This document shows positions 54,732 through 63,352 of a DNA stretch of 64,000 nucleotides, one piece after another. How positions within the stretch are numbered: position 1 is the first letter of the stretch; each line of letters starts with the position of its first letter. A model generated the notes under the pieces. It did no database searches, was not told the origin of the DNA, and saw nothing but the letters and a program-made list of their open reading frames with translations. The DNA is from SAR202 cluster bacterium (GTDB lineage Bacteria; Chloroflexota; Dehalococcoidia; Lucifugimonadales; UBA3495), in assembly GCA_013204585.1 (NCBI GenBank), contig JABMNL010000040.1, positions 124,001-188,000 on the forward strand, given 5' to 3'. The translations under genes were made by a program, and so were the position numbers.

Positions 54732-57020
54732 ATGTGTCCCCAATATCAGCCATCCGCTGGCTCGTCATTAGCCGGCCCCACCGCAGTACCGGCATTCGAA
54801 AAAGAACTGCATCGCCTGGTTGCTTTGGCCCGCAAGGGTCACAAGCCCGGCGCACCCTACAACAACCCTAGCAACGAATGGCTCATCAGCAAGATGCACG
54901 TGTTGCAGGACCTCCCCGAAGACGAGCAACAGCGTTTTCTAGCTGAGGCCAGCCTCATTAACAAAGAGGCCGAAGAGGCCAACTCCGCCGGTAAAGCGGC
55001 CACCAGGGCATGGCCCGGAGTGGTTGTCCGCCTGGACACCGGCGGGTACGCATTTTTCAGCCAACTGGGTGTCGTCCGCAGGCCCGACCTGACCCAATAC
55101 TACATCGACGGCTTCGCCAAGAACCGGGATGGCGTGGTCTTCAGCCAAGAGAGCCAGACCTTGTTCACCGAGGTCTTCGGATATATCAGCTCTTATATGG
55201 AAGAGAAACTGGCGTCTGGCGATACCATGATCCAGACCGACCGCCAGGTGGGCGACGCCCCCGGACGTTCTTTCCACGCCCGCCAATTGCTCTTCGGAAC
55301 GGAATACATCCAGATTCCAATCATGTGGCGCCAACTCACCTTTGACATAGCCGAAGAGATTATCAGCCAAGAACCCGATATTCTTGAAGTGTCCTTGCCC
55401 CATTGGCTAGAAGACCTGGGAATGCCGGAAGAATTGAAGCAGCGTGTCCGCGACGCCGGAGTCACCCAGTTGGTGTTCAAGGCCCCCACGTTGGGCCTGT
55501 CACTGCACTTAGGTTTCGACTACGTTGGCGAACACAAGATGGGCCCGCTGTCCATCGCGATGTTCAAGGTTAAAGAAATTGACGGACTGGCGATTCAAGC
55601 CGCACTTAGCATGGCCCGTGCCAAGACCCTGGCTGGCCAGACTCGCAACACCGCTCTGATTACTGTAGGGCCTTCTCTACACGGCAAGAGCACCCTGACC
55701 ATCATGCTCGAGCTGGCCAACAGCGAACTGGCTAAGCGACTCAACTTGAAGACAGACGCCGATGAAGGCGTCTACCCGATGAACGACGATATCGTGATGC
55801 TGCAACCTCTAAAGGACCCGATTAAGGTCACCAAAGACGGCAAGCAGTCCACGTTGTACTACGGCATAGACGGCACGGAAAACAATCTCTATGCCATGCC
55901 CTTTGGCCTCAACAAAGAACAAGACCCAATTACCTTCGAAGCTGTTCGCGGTACACCAGAGGATCCCAACACCACCGAAACCCTGGAAAATGTGCCGATT
56001 GATCTAGACTCATCAACGCCCAATTTCCTTTCCAATCCGGTCCGCAACATGCGGGTTACGCTCTCTCGCACCAGGTTGGTTAATCGAAAAGGGGCCATCG
56101 ACCTGCTCAATAAAATCACCAACGGCCGGGAAACCGAATCGGTCCACGTGCCAGTAGAAAACACCGACCAGGTCTTTTGGCAGGCCGTAATGCGGCAGAA
56201 CACCGTGGTGCCGCCCCTACGCCGATTAAGCGCAGAGCAGTACATCCGAATTCTGATGTACGGCGAAGCGGTTCAGATGGGCGCGGCCATTGGGGCCATC
56301 GGCCAACCCTACGTAGAGTATTTCTCCGACCCGTTCATCATTGGACTGGAAGACGAGAACGCCAACATTCTCTATAACATCGTCAAAAAGATTGAACAGG
56401 GCGGTCTCAATCAGCAGTACTTCGTCTTTAACACCGGCGGCGTGGGCGCTGACACCAATGCCCAGGCCAGCGGCGCTCTCTATAAGAAGATTCCTCGAGA
56501 ATTAACCCTGATGTTGCAGGAAGCTTTGCTGCGCGACGCGGTGAAGTTCGAATACGAACCCGTTCTGGGCTCCGATGTCGCCGTCGCCATCGTTGACGCG
56601 ACTGGTAAGGAAGTTGTTGACCTTCGGACCGATTGGCTACCCATGAACATCTATGGCGCAGATGATTTCTCGCATCGCATTACCGAGCTAAGCCGCCGCA
56701 GGTTCTACGGAGAGAGCTCGAAAGACAAAGCAGGCATTCTCCGCTACACCAAGGTGGTGAACGACCTCTACGACTTGTCAGACATTCCTGCTCCCACCAA
56801 CGAGCGGGAGTTGACCTGGTTACTGTCCTTCTTCTGGAACGTTGACCAGGCTTATGACACCATCGCCGAGCTAGAAACTCACCGTGGTGAGGGCAGCGCA
56901 CCCGATGCCGCCATTGCGAAAACGCTTCAAGAGATGTACACCAAGGCAGCCGAAAGCGGCCTTAGTCTGCCCAGCGTCAGCGCGGCAGCGTTAAGCTCCC
57001 TAGGCATCCAAGCCTCGTAG
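54732..57020 (+). CDS. Divergent PEPCK (ATP)-like P-loop protein
   Basis: This 762-residue protein has no close standard name. Its middle resembles ATP-dependent phosphoenolpyruvate carboxykinase: a P-loop-type TVGPSLHGKSTLT (Gly313 first), then PMNDDIVMLQP in the place of the IGDDEH kinase-2 motif. GTENNLYAMPFGLNKEQDPITFEAVR matches the EGGCYAK region, and TLENVPID with a later TRLV resembles LENV and TR segments. The canonical GLSGTGKTTL is not kept, and the protein is about 230 residues longer than PEPCK, with an N-terminal region (1-100) and a helical C-terminus. It could be gluconeogenic or have changed function. It has its own promoter. Confidence 0.6.
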   Translation: MCPQYQPSAGSSLAGPTAVPAFEKELHRLVALARKGHKPGAPYNNPSNEWLISKMHVLQDLPEDEQQRFLAEASLINKEAEEANSAGKAATRAWPGVVVRLDTGGYAFFSQLGVVRRPDLTQYYIDGFAKNRDGVVFSQESQTLFTEVFGYISSYMEEKLASGDTMIQTDRQVGDAPGRSFHARQLLFGTEYIQIPIMWRQLTFDIAEEIISQEPDILEVSLPHWLEDLGMPEELKQRVRDAGVTQLVFKAPTLGLSLHLGFDYVGEHKMGPLSIAMFKVKEIDGLAIQAALSMARAKTLAGQTRNTALITVGPSLHGKSTLTIMLELANSELAKRLNLKTDADEGVYPMNDDIVMLQPLKDPIKVTKDGKQSTLYYGIDGTENNLYAMPFGLNKEQDPITFEAVRGTPEDPNTTETLENVPIDLDSSTPNFLSNPVRNMRVTLSRTRLVNRKGAIDLLNKITNGRETESVHVPVENTDQVFWQAVMRQNTVVPPLRRLSAEQYIRILMYGEAVQMGAAIGAIGQPYVEYFSDPFIIGLEDENANILYNIVKKIEQGGLNQQYFVFNTGGVGADTNAQASGALYKKIPRELTLMLQEALLRDAVKFEYEPVLGSDVAVAIVDATGKEVVDLRTDWLPMNIYGADDFSHRITELSRRRFYGESSKDKAGILRYTKVVNDLYDLSDIPAPTNERELTWLLSFFWNVDQAYDTIAELETHRGEGSAPDAAIAKTLQEMYTKAAESGLSLPSVSAAALSSLGIQAS

Positions 57021-57049
57021 CTCTCACCCAACTAACTGAACGACAAGCT

Positions 57050-57098
57050 GAATGACAGGATTTCCGTTGGAACAAGATTCCGGCGAGGCCTGTCATTC
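57050..57098 (+). terminator. Terminator-like hairpin after the PEPCK-like gene
   Basis: GAATGACAGG (57050-57059) and CCTGTCATTC (57089-57098) are perfect reverse complements around a 29-nt loop; TTATTTTTTGG follows about 15 bp later. Confidence 0.6.
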
Positions 57099-57215
57099 TT
57101 GGTATTCCCCCTTATTTTTTGGCGTCTGCATCTGTTAGGACGCCGCTTTCTTTTCCCTTTGCACCCTACGGTTTTAACCGCTACTTCTGCGGTGTATACT
57201 TACCGCCATCGAACC

Positions 57216-57259
57216 GGAGCCCGCCCGGAGCCCGCCCGGAGCCTGCCCCGAGCCCGCAG
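57216..57259 (+). repeat. Four tandem 11-bp units upstream of the oxidoreductase gene
   Basis: The unit GGAGCCCGCCC is present twice exactly and twice with one to three changes. The array ends 87 bp before the oxidoreductase start codon. Confidence 0.85.
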
Positions 57260-57346
57260 TAATATCCGGGCCGGTTAACACCGTTCCCAGTGGACCCCAA
57301 GCCTAATAGAACCAGGATTCTCGCTGACGACTCAGGAGCGCGCAAC

Positions 57347-58315
57347 ATGAAAGCAATACAGATTACCGAATTCGGCGGCCCCGAGGTCATGAAGTACCAG
57401 GACGTGGCCGACCCGACACCAGGCGACGGAGAAGCATTGGTCGAGATTCAGGCCGCTGGCGTGAACTTTACCGATGTCTACAGCCGCCAAGGCGTTAACC
57501 CCGGCCCACCCTTGCCCCGAATCATCGGAGTGGAAGGCGCTGGCGTGGTCAAGGCCATTGGCGCTGGTGTGACTGAAGTCAAAGTCGGCGACGAAGTCAC
57601 CTACTGCACCGCCCCCGGAACGTATGCCGAGTTGGCTGTTGTGCCCGCCTGGCGTTTGATTAAGCGCCCCAGCGGTGTCGATGCCAAAGCCGGGGCGGCA
57701 GCCATACTCCAGGGGATGACCGCCCACTATCTCTGCCACTCCACCTATCCCGTGCAGAAGGGCGACCGGGTCATCATCCACGCCGGGGCTGGCGGCATGG
57801 GCCTGCTGCTGACACAGATGGTCAAGCGGTTGGGCGGATATGTGTTCTCTACTGTCTCCACTGAAGAAAAGGCCGAGCTATCCAAACAGGCTGGCTCAGA
57901 CCACGTAATCCTCTACACCCAGCAGGACTTTGCCGAAGAGGTCAAGAAGGCCACCAACGGCGAGGGCGTACAGGTAGTCTACGACGGAGTCGGCAAGACA
58001 ACATTCAACGGCAGCATCAGCTCCCTGGGCCGACGCGGACACATGGTGCTCTACGGCGCGGCCAGCGGAGCGCCCGACCCAATTAGCCCCGGCATACTAG
58101 GAGCGGGATCTCTGTCGCTTACCCGTCCCGGGTTGGGCGACTACACCGTGAACCGGGCCGAATTGGAAAAGCGGGCTGGCGACGTGCTGAGCTGGGTTAG
58201 CTCTGGCGAACTAAAACTCAGAATCGGCGGCGAATTTCCGCTATCCGAGGCATCAGAAGCCCACCGGCAGCTGGAAAGCAGGGCCACAACTGGGAAACTC
58301 CTGCTCATACCTTAG
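57347..58315 (+). CDS. Zinc-free medium-chain (quinone oxidoreductase-like) reductase
   Basis: A 322-residue MDR-superfamily NADPH oxidoreductase. It starts MKAIQITEFGGPEVMKYQDV, the usual QOR opening, and carries GVNFTDVYSRQG and the cofactor motif HAGAGGMGLLLTQMVK (near residue 148). VVYDGVGKTTFNGSISSLGRRG follows. The catalytic zinc ligands of alcohol dehydrogenases are absent. The substrate is probably a quinone or enone. The ATG at 57347 has CAGGAG 8 bp before it; the frame is open 19 codons further upstream without a site. Confidence 0.88.
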   Translation: MKAIQITEFGGPEVMKYQDVADPTPGDGEALVEIQAAGVNFTDVYSRQGVNPGPPLPRIIGVEGAGVVKAIGAGVTEVKVGDEVTYCTAPGTYAELAVVPAWRLIKRPSGVDAKAGAAAILQGMTAHYLCHSTYPVQKGDRVIIHAGAGGMGLLLTQMVKRLGGYVFSTVSTEEKAELSKQAGSDHVILYTQQDFAEEVKKATNGEGVQVVYDGVGKTTFNGSISSLGRRGHMVLYGAASGAPDPISPGILGAGSLSLTRPGLGDYTVNRAELEKRAGDVLSWVSSGELKLRIGGEFPLSEASEAHRQLESRATTGKLLLIP

Positions 58316-58388
58316 TAACCAGAGAGGCGTGGAAAGTCGCGCCATTTCCCGACTCTCCATCACTCTATTATTTGACCAGGAGATAATT

Positions 58389-58418
58389 GTTGACCAAGTT
58401 GGTCGACTTTAATATAAT
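58389..58418 (+). promoter_or_regulatory. Promoter with overlapping dyad, SufT-like gene
   Basis: TTGACC (58390-58395), 17-bp spacer and a perfect TATAAT (58413-58418) lie 32 bp before the start. A dyad GTTGACCAA-G-TTGGTCGAC (58389-58407, one mismatch) covers the -35 box and spacer. Its GACCAAnTTGGTC core recalls operators of Rrf2-type Fe-S regulators, an inference. Confidence 0.7.
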
Positions 58419-58449
58419 TGCGGCAGGCGACCCCCATTAGGAGGCATAC

Positions 58450-58758
58450 ATGCCAGAACCCACCGTCACGGTAGAGGCGATTTACGAAGCGCTAAAATCT
58501 GTGTATGACCCAGAAATTCCGGTCAACGTAGTTGACCTTGGTTTAGTCTACGACGTCCAGGTAACCGAATCTGACGTCTACGTGCAGATGACCCTCACCT
58601 TCCCCGGTTGCGGAATGGGCCCGTACATTGGCCAACAGGCTGAATGGGCGATACAAGAACTGGACGGCGTTGAAGAAGTACAGATTGAAATGGTCTTCGA
58701 GCCGCCCTGGTCACCGGAGCTAATCAGCGAAGAGGCCCGCGCTCAACTGGGCATCTAA
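58450..58758 (+). CDS. MIP18/SufT-like Fe-S assembly protein (DUF59)
   Basis: A 102-residue protein of the DUF59/MIP18 family: VYDPEIPVNVVDLGLVYDV opens it, and MTLTFPGCGMGPYI holds the conserved Cys. VQIEMVFEPPWSPELISEEAR ends the core. Homologues (SufT, PaaD, CIA2) help place Fe-S clusters in target proteins. It precedes an Mrp-type carrier by 115 bp and both are probably in one Fe-S maturation unit. GGAGG precedes the start. Confidence 0.88.
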   Translation: MPEPTVTVEAIYEALKSVYDPEIPVNVVDLGLVYDVQVTESDVYVQMTLTFPGCGMGPYIGQQAEWAIQELDGVEEVQIEMVFEPPWSPELISEEARAQLGI

Positions 58759-58873
58759 CCCGCCTCTAGCCTGATAACGTAATCCAATACCCAGAGCCGG
58801 GAGCAATAGCTGCCTGGCCTGGGTTTAAATCCCCAGCGCCACCATCTAACCCGTTTCCCATCCGGAGGACTCC

Positions 58874-59683
58874 ATGCCCACGCCCCAGGAAACCGCGCGC
58901 CTGGAACAGATCAAAAAGTCCTGGCAGCAAAAACGTCAGATAACGGACCGTCTTGGCAAAATCAAGACCAAAATTGGCGTTTACAGCGGTAAGGGCGGCG
59001 TCGGCAAGACCACCGTCGCCGTTAATCTAGCGGTGACCCTGGCCAAACAGGGCAACAGCGTCGGACTGCTGGATGTGGACATCGACTGTCCCAACGTTGC
59101 CAAGGTAATGGGCATCACCGAGAAACCGGACTACGTTGATGGCCAGATTATCCCCGCTGAGAAATGGGGCGTTAAAGTGGTCTCCATGTCCTTCTTTCAA
59201 GAAAATCAGGACGAAGCCATCATCTGGCGCGGGCCCATGATTCACAACGCCATCACCCAATTTCTACAGGCCACCGACTGGGACGAATTAGACTACCTGG
59301 TCGTAGACCTTCCGCCGGGCACTTCCGACTCTCCGTTAACGGTGATGCAGAACCTGCCCATGGACGGCTTCTTAGTGGTCAGCACACCCCAAGACTTGGC
59401 CAACCTGGACGCCAAGCGTTGCATCAACATGATTCGCAAGTTGAACCTGAACGTCCTTGGCGTGGTCGAAAATTACACTGGGGAGATATTCGGACACGGC
59501 GGCGGAAAGAACCTGGCCGAAGAGGTTGAAGCTCCATTCCTCGGCGAGATAGCGCTGCGGTCAGCTTACCGGGACTCGTCCAAGCCTACGTCGCTACTAG
59601 ACGATTCGGTGGGCGAAGAGTTCGACGCTGTGGCTAAGGCACTAAAAAAGAGCCTGAAAGAATTCGGCTCAGAAGCAGCCTAA
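58874..59683 (+). CDS. Mrp/NBP35-family P-loop ATPase lacking the CPxC motif
   Basis: The 269-residue ATPase has the deviant Walker A GKGGVGKTT (residues 39-47), DVDIDCPNVAKVMG, and LVVDLPPGTSDSPLTVMQ, all typical of Mrp/ApbC. This family carries and transfers Fe-S clusters. Its cluster site is normally a CPxC after VENM; here the sequence runs VVENYTGEIFGHGGGKNLAEE with no cysteines. It lies after the SufT-like gene, and may depend on a partner for cluster binding or act in another way. Confidence 0.9.
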   Translation: MPTPQETARLEQIKKSWQQKRQITDRLGKIKTKIGVYSGKGGVGKTTVAVNLAVTLAKQGNSVGLLDVDIDCPNVAKVMGITEKPDYVDGQIIPAEKWGVKVVSMSFFQENQDEAIIWRGPMIHNAITQFLQATDWDELDYLVVDLPPGTSDSPLTVMQNLPMDGFLVVSTPQDLANLDAKRCINMIRKLNLNVLGVVENYTGEIFGHGGGKNLAEEVEAPFLGEIALRSAYRDSSKPTSLLDDSVGEEFDAVAKALKKSLKEFGSEAA

Positions 59684-59699
59684 GCGAGTCTGCAAAATT

Positions 59700-59716
59700 C
59701 GGGGCTGCGTGCCCCG
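59700..59716. terminator. Small hairpin between convergent mrp-like and accDA
   Basis: CGGGGC-TGCGT-GCCCCG, 6 bp, no T-run on either side. A weak terminator at best. Confidence 0.35.
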
Positions 59717-59719
59717 GAC

Positions 59720-61555
59720 TTAATCGTCAGCAGAGATTTGGGCTTCGACGGGTTCTTCCGTCTGGCCCTTTTTTCTTCGCCTACGTGGTGGGCGTTCCGG
59801 CGGTGCATCACCCGAGGTGATGCTCATCAGCAGTTCTACTTCCCGGTTCATGGCCTCTTGGGAATAACCGCTGCCTTCGCCCATTCTCCGAAACTTGTGG
59901 TAGCGCTTCTTCAACAACTTACCCTGGGACAACTTAGACAGTTGGGTAATGTTGGTCAAGATAGCCGCTTGCAGCGCCGCAGATGCCTCGCGTGGGTCGT
60001 TGTGAGACCCACCTTTAGGTTCCGGGACAATCTCGTCGGCGATGCCAAGTTCCTGGCAATCGGCTGCCGTCAGCATCAGCGCCTCGGCAGCTTCACGGTC
60101 CAACATGTGGTCATGGTGCGCGGAGCCCAATGTATGATTCAAAGAGATTGGCGAATAAATGGCGTACTGCTGCATCAAAATGCGGTCGGACAGCCCAAGG
60201 GCCAACGCGCCTTCGCTGCCACCCTCGCCGATGACCACGGAAATTACCGGCGTGGGAACATTAAGCATCGCGGACAGTGTCTTCGCAATCGCGTTTCCAA
60301 TGCCCTGTTCTTCGGCTTCAAGTCCGGGGTCCGCGCCCTGGGTGTCGATTAGAGTAACCAGAGGCAGCTTGAAACGAGATGCCAGGTCAATCACGCGCTG
60401 GGCCTTACGCAGGCCGTCAGGGTAAACGTGATACCGCTCACCCTCTGCCAATGGCCTCCGTTGCTGGCCGATGACGGCCACGGGCTCGCCGTTCATGAAT
60501 CCCAAGCCAGCAACAATCGACCGATCATCACTGTTCAAGCGGTCGCCGCGCAGCTCGATGAAAGGATCCAGCATTAACCGGAAATACGCAGTCGCCTTGG
60601 GCCGCTCTGAGTTCCGGGCGGCGGTAACTGCCTCCCATGGCTCAACTTCGTCGCACTCCTCAGATTCCACCTTTAGCAGGGCCTTGTGGTCGGTCTTCCC
60701 CTGCTTTTGGGCAGTGAGAATTTTCAACAGCGAAGCAAGCCTCGGCTGCAAATTCTCCCGGTCCACAATGTTGTCTAGAAGCCCATGGCCCACGTGGGCC
60801 TCAGCGGTGTGGGCATCCAATGGCAGAGGCATCTTGGAGACCTCACGCAGGGTACGCAGCGGAGAGAGACCGATTAACGAACCAGGCTCTGCCAAAATCA
60901 CATCGGCCAGGTTGGCGAAGCTGGCGTAGGCCTGCCCGGTGGACGGATTGGCCAAAACCACGATGAACGGCTCTGCCGCCTCACGCAGAACGTTGGCGGC
61001 AGTCACCGTCTTGGCCATCTGCATCAGAGACAAAACGCCCTCTTGGACCCGAACTCCACCGCCTGAAACAATGGCAATCGCCGGTAGTCCGCGGCGGGCA
61101 GCGTTCTCAAGGGCCATGGCCACCTTCTCGCCGACCACGCTGCCCATGGTCCCGCCCATAAAGCCAAAGTCCAATACGATGAGCATGGTCTCGGTATCAT
61201 CGATTCGGCATCTGCCGGCAACTGCGGCTTCGGTGAGGCCAGTGCGTTCTTGGTCTTGGGAAAGGTACTTCTGGTAGCGCCCTCGGCGGGAGAATGAAAT
61301 GGGCTCCACCGAACTCACGTATTTGTATGATTCCTTGAAGGTACCTTTGTCGGCCAATAGCTCAATGCGTTGCCGGGCGGTGACCGTGTAATGGAAGCGG
61401 CAAAACGGACAGACCCGGTAGGTGAGGTACGAGGGGGAGTCGCTGATTGGCTCTTCGCAGAACAAACAACGGTCATGAAGTACCGATAAATAGGTACGAT
61501 TGGTATCTGCTTCACGGCCAAAGAGATGGACAAGGAAGTTGGCCAGGTTGCGCAA
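59720..61555 (-). CDS. accDA: Fused acetyl-CoA carboxylase carboxyltransferase (AccD-AccA)
   Basis: This 611-residue protein fuses the beta (AccD, about 1-280) and alpha (AccA, about 300-570) carboxyltransferase subunits. It makes malonyl-CoA from carboxybiotin. A zinc ribbon (CLFC ... CPFC) is near the N-terminus. The beta part has LDFGFMGGTMGSVVGEK and IAIVSGGGVRVQEG; the alpha part has LVTLIDTQGADPG and VVIGEGGSEGALAL. The tail is basic then acidic and Arg/Lys-rich. The start is a TTG with GGAGG upstream. Fusion in place of separate genes is known in some bacteria and plants' relatives. accB and accC are not in the window. Confidence 0.92.
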   Translation of the reverse strand: MRNLANFLVHLFGREADTNRTYLSVLHDRCLFCEEPISDSPSYLTYRVCPFCRFHYTVTARQRIELLADKGTFKESYKYVSSVEPISFSRRGRYQKYLSQDQERTGLTEAAVAGRCRIDDTETMLIVLDFGFMGGTMGSVVGEKVAMALENAARRGLPAIAIVSGGGVRVQEGVLSLMQMAKTVTAANVLREAAEPFIVVLANPSTGQAYASFANLADVILAEPGSLIGLSPLRTLREVSKMPLPLDAHTAEAHVGHGLLDNIVDRENLQPRLASLLKILTAQKQGKTDHKALLKVESEECDEVEPWEAVTAARNSERPKATAYFRLMLDPFIELRGDRLNSDDRSIVAGLGFMNGEPVAVIGQQRRPLAEGERYHVYPDGLRKAQRVIDLASRFKLPLVTLIDTQGADPGLEAEEQGIGNAIAKTLSAMLNVPTPVISVVIGEGGSEGALALGLSDRILMQQYAIYSPISLNHTLGSAHHDHMLDREAAEALMLTAADCQELGIADEIVPEPKGGSHNDPREASAALQAAILTNITQLSKLSQGKLLKKRYHKFRRMGEGSGYSQEAMNREVELLMSITSGDAPPERPPRRRRKKGQTEEPVEAQISADD

Positions 61556-61994
61556 AGGTGTCCTCCATGGATTTACGAGGGCGGGTCACGTAACTCGCGT
61601 GGTTCGAGCGTCTCCCGCGCCGTGCCTCTCCCATCATACAAAAACTACGCTGATATTGAAATCCTGAATAGTGCTATTTGTCAGGACGATATGCCGGATA
61701 TCGATTTTCCTTCGGTATTTCGCCGGTAGAGAATTTCCGAAGGAGACATTCTGCCGCGCGTTCGCTGATTATCCCCTTTTCGTCATATCAGCCCGTCTTT
61801 TACCAAACCTGGGCCTCACGATTTATCTTGTCGTGGTAAAATTTCCCCGCCGATTAGCTGCAATATGAACCGGCTTTCAATATCCCGTTTATGCTTGGGG
61901 TTATTCTGATTCCAACTCCCGCTAAAATCTTCCCAGCCCTTGCTTCCGACATTTTTGCCAGCGTTTTTACCGGGGGTTCTCACCGGCGTTCTCT
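61556..61994. other. 439-bp divergent intergenic region, accDA / MFS
   Basis: No gene is supported. An 8-bp inverted repeat TCCTTCGG...CCGAAGGA lies at 61708-61744. The region should contain both promoters but no clear hexamer pair is seen. Confidence 0.5.
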
Positions 61995-62018
61995 ATGGCG
62001 TTCTCAATGGCGTTCTCA
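61983..62018 (+). repeat. Three 12-bp tandem units overlapping the MFS start
   Basis: CCGGCGTTCTCT, then ATGGCGTTCTCA twice. The last two units encode MAFSMAFS and supply two possible ATG starts. Confidence 0.75.
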
Positions 62019-63341
62019 ATAGAGAGGTCTGGTCCGACCGCAGGTTATCTTTTGGCCCATAGCCCAACACCGCCAGCCAGCACGGGACTCGGCACAAAAA
62101 GGCAAAGCAATTTCTGGGTAGTCTCCAAATACCCGGATTTTAAGTATCTGTGGGTTGGCAACTTCTTCACCGTCGGCGCGCAGTGGATTCAGGTGCTTAC
62201 GGTAGGTTGGCTGGTGCTGGCCATGACCGACGGCAATGCCTTTTTAACTGGCACTGCGGTAGGTATTCGAACCCTCCCAATTCTTCTTATTGGCCCGTGG
62301 GTCGGGGTATTGGCGGACCGAATAGACCGTCGGAAATTCGTGATGGTTACTCAAATTGGCATGGCCATCGCGGCTCTAATCTTCGCGTTCATGGTCCTGG
62401 CCACCGACTTGGACGCCGACCCGATAAGCGGCCCACTTAAATGGTGGCATGCATTTATCTACATGGGTGTTTCAGGGATTGCCCACTCAATCGTCCAGCC
62501 GGTCAGGCAGGCGATGGTTCCGAATACCGTGCCACGGGAGGCGCTAGGGAGCGCATTGGCACTGAATGGCATTGCCCACCCCAGCATGCGCATCGTTGGG
62601 CCGTCTCTCGGCGGAATCCTCATCGCCGTCCTGGGCTTCAACTGGAACTTCTTCATTGAAGCAGGGTTCTACGTGACCATTGTCCTGGCCTATATGCCCA
62701 TGAAGCTGCCTTACCGAGAGCCGAGGTCATCCACCAAGGTGTCGATGCTAGATAGCATGCGGGAGGGTCTGGCCTATGTGGTGAAAGAAAAAACCATTCG
62801 CCAGCTAATAGTGATGGCCTTTATTCCCAACCTGGTGTTTCAGCCGGTGGTGTTTGTGCTGCCCATATTCACCACCCAAGTTTTGGGCCGTGGGGCCGAC
62901 GCCGGCGGCGTGCTGGCTGCGGCGGTGGGCGCCGGAGGGATTGTCGCGGCCATCATCATCGCCACCAACGGGTTCATCATTCGCCGTGGTCCCGCAACGC
63001 TGGTGGGTCTGGTTGGCGGGTGTTTCTTCATACTGCTGTTTTCCCAGTCCCACTGGTATTTCGCCTCAATCGGCCTTCTGGCGGGATTAGGCTTTTTCCA
63101 GTACATGTTCCGGGTTGGCAACAACACCTTGATTCAGACCATCGTACCCGACGCGATTCGGGGCCGGGTAATGAGCATCTATATGCTGGACAACGGAATT
63201 ACTCCACTATCGACCATGGTGATTAGCTTCTTCATCTACATTTGGAGCCCAACGGGAACCTACACGGTGCTTGCGTCGATTAGCCTTGTTTTGGCCTTAA
63301 TGCAATTTGCGTTCTTCAAGCGAGTCAGACAACTCGAGTAA
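61995..63341 (+). CDS. MFS transporter (EntS/MFS_3-like)
   Basis: The 448-residue protein has about 11-12 membrane helices. It has the MFS loop signature GVLADRIDRRKFVMVTQ between TM2 and TM3, and PDAIRGRVMSIYMLDNG in the second half (the RGR loop of MFS_3 exporters). The first 30-40 residues lie before the usual YPDFKYLWVGNF opening of the family and include the repeat-coded MAFSMAFS; the true start could be later. Ribosome sites are not convincing at any ATG. Family members export siderophores or drugs. It converges with the SDR gene. Confidence 0.85.
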   Translation: MAFSMAFSIERSGPTAGYLLAHSPTPPASTGLGTKRQSNFWVVSKYPDFKYLWVGNFFTVGAQWIQVLTVGWLVLAMTDGNAFLTGTAVGIRTLPILLIGPWVGVLADRIDRRKFVMVTQIGMAIAALIFAFMVLATDLDADPISGPLKWWHAFIYMGVSGIAHSIVQPVRQAMVPNTVPREALGSALALNGIAHPSMRIVGPSLGGILIAVLGFNWNFFIEAGFYVTIVLAYMPMKLPYREPRSSTKVSMLDSMREGLAYVVKEKTIRQLIVMAFIPNLVFQPVVFVLPIFTTQVLGRGADAGGVLAAAVGAGGIVAAIIIATNGFIIRRGPATLVGLVGGCFFILLFSQSHWYFASIGLLAGLGFFQYMFRVGNNTLIQTIVPDAIRGRVMSIYMLDNGITPLSTMVISFFIYIWSPTGTYTVLASISLVLALMQFAFFKRVRQLE

Positions 63342-63352
63342 TGTGCAAACCC

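Noticed and set aside
58818-58844. tRNA 3'-end-like string (T-loop-like GGGTTTAAATC and GCCACCA)
   Set aside because: The T stem does not pair with a 7-nt loop, and no anticodon or D arm is found upstream. It is chance likeness.
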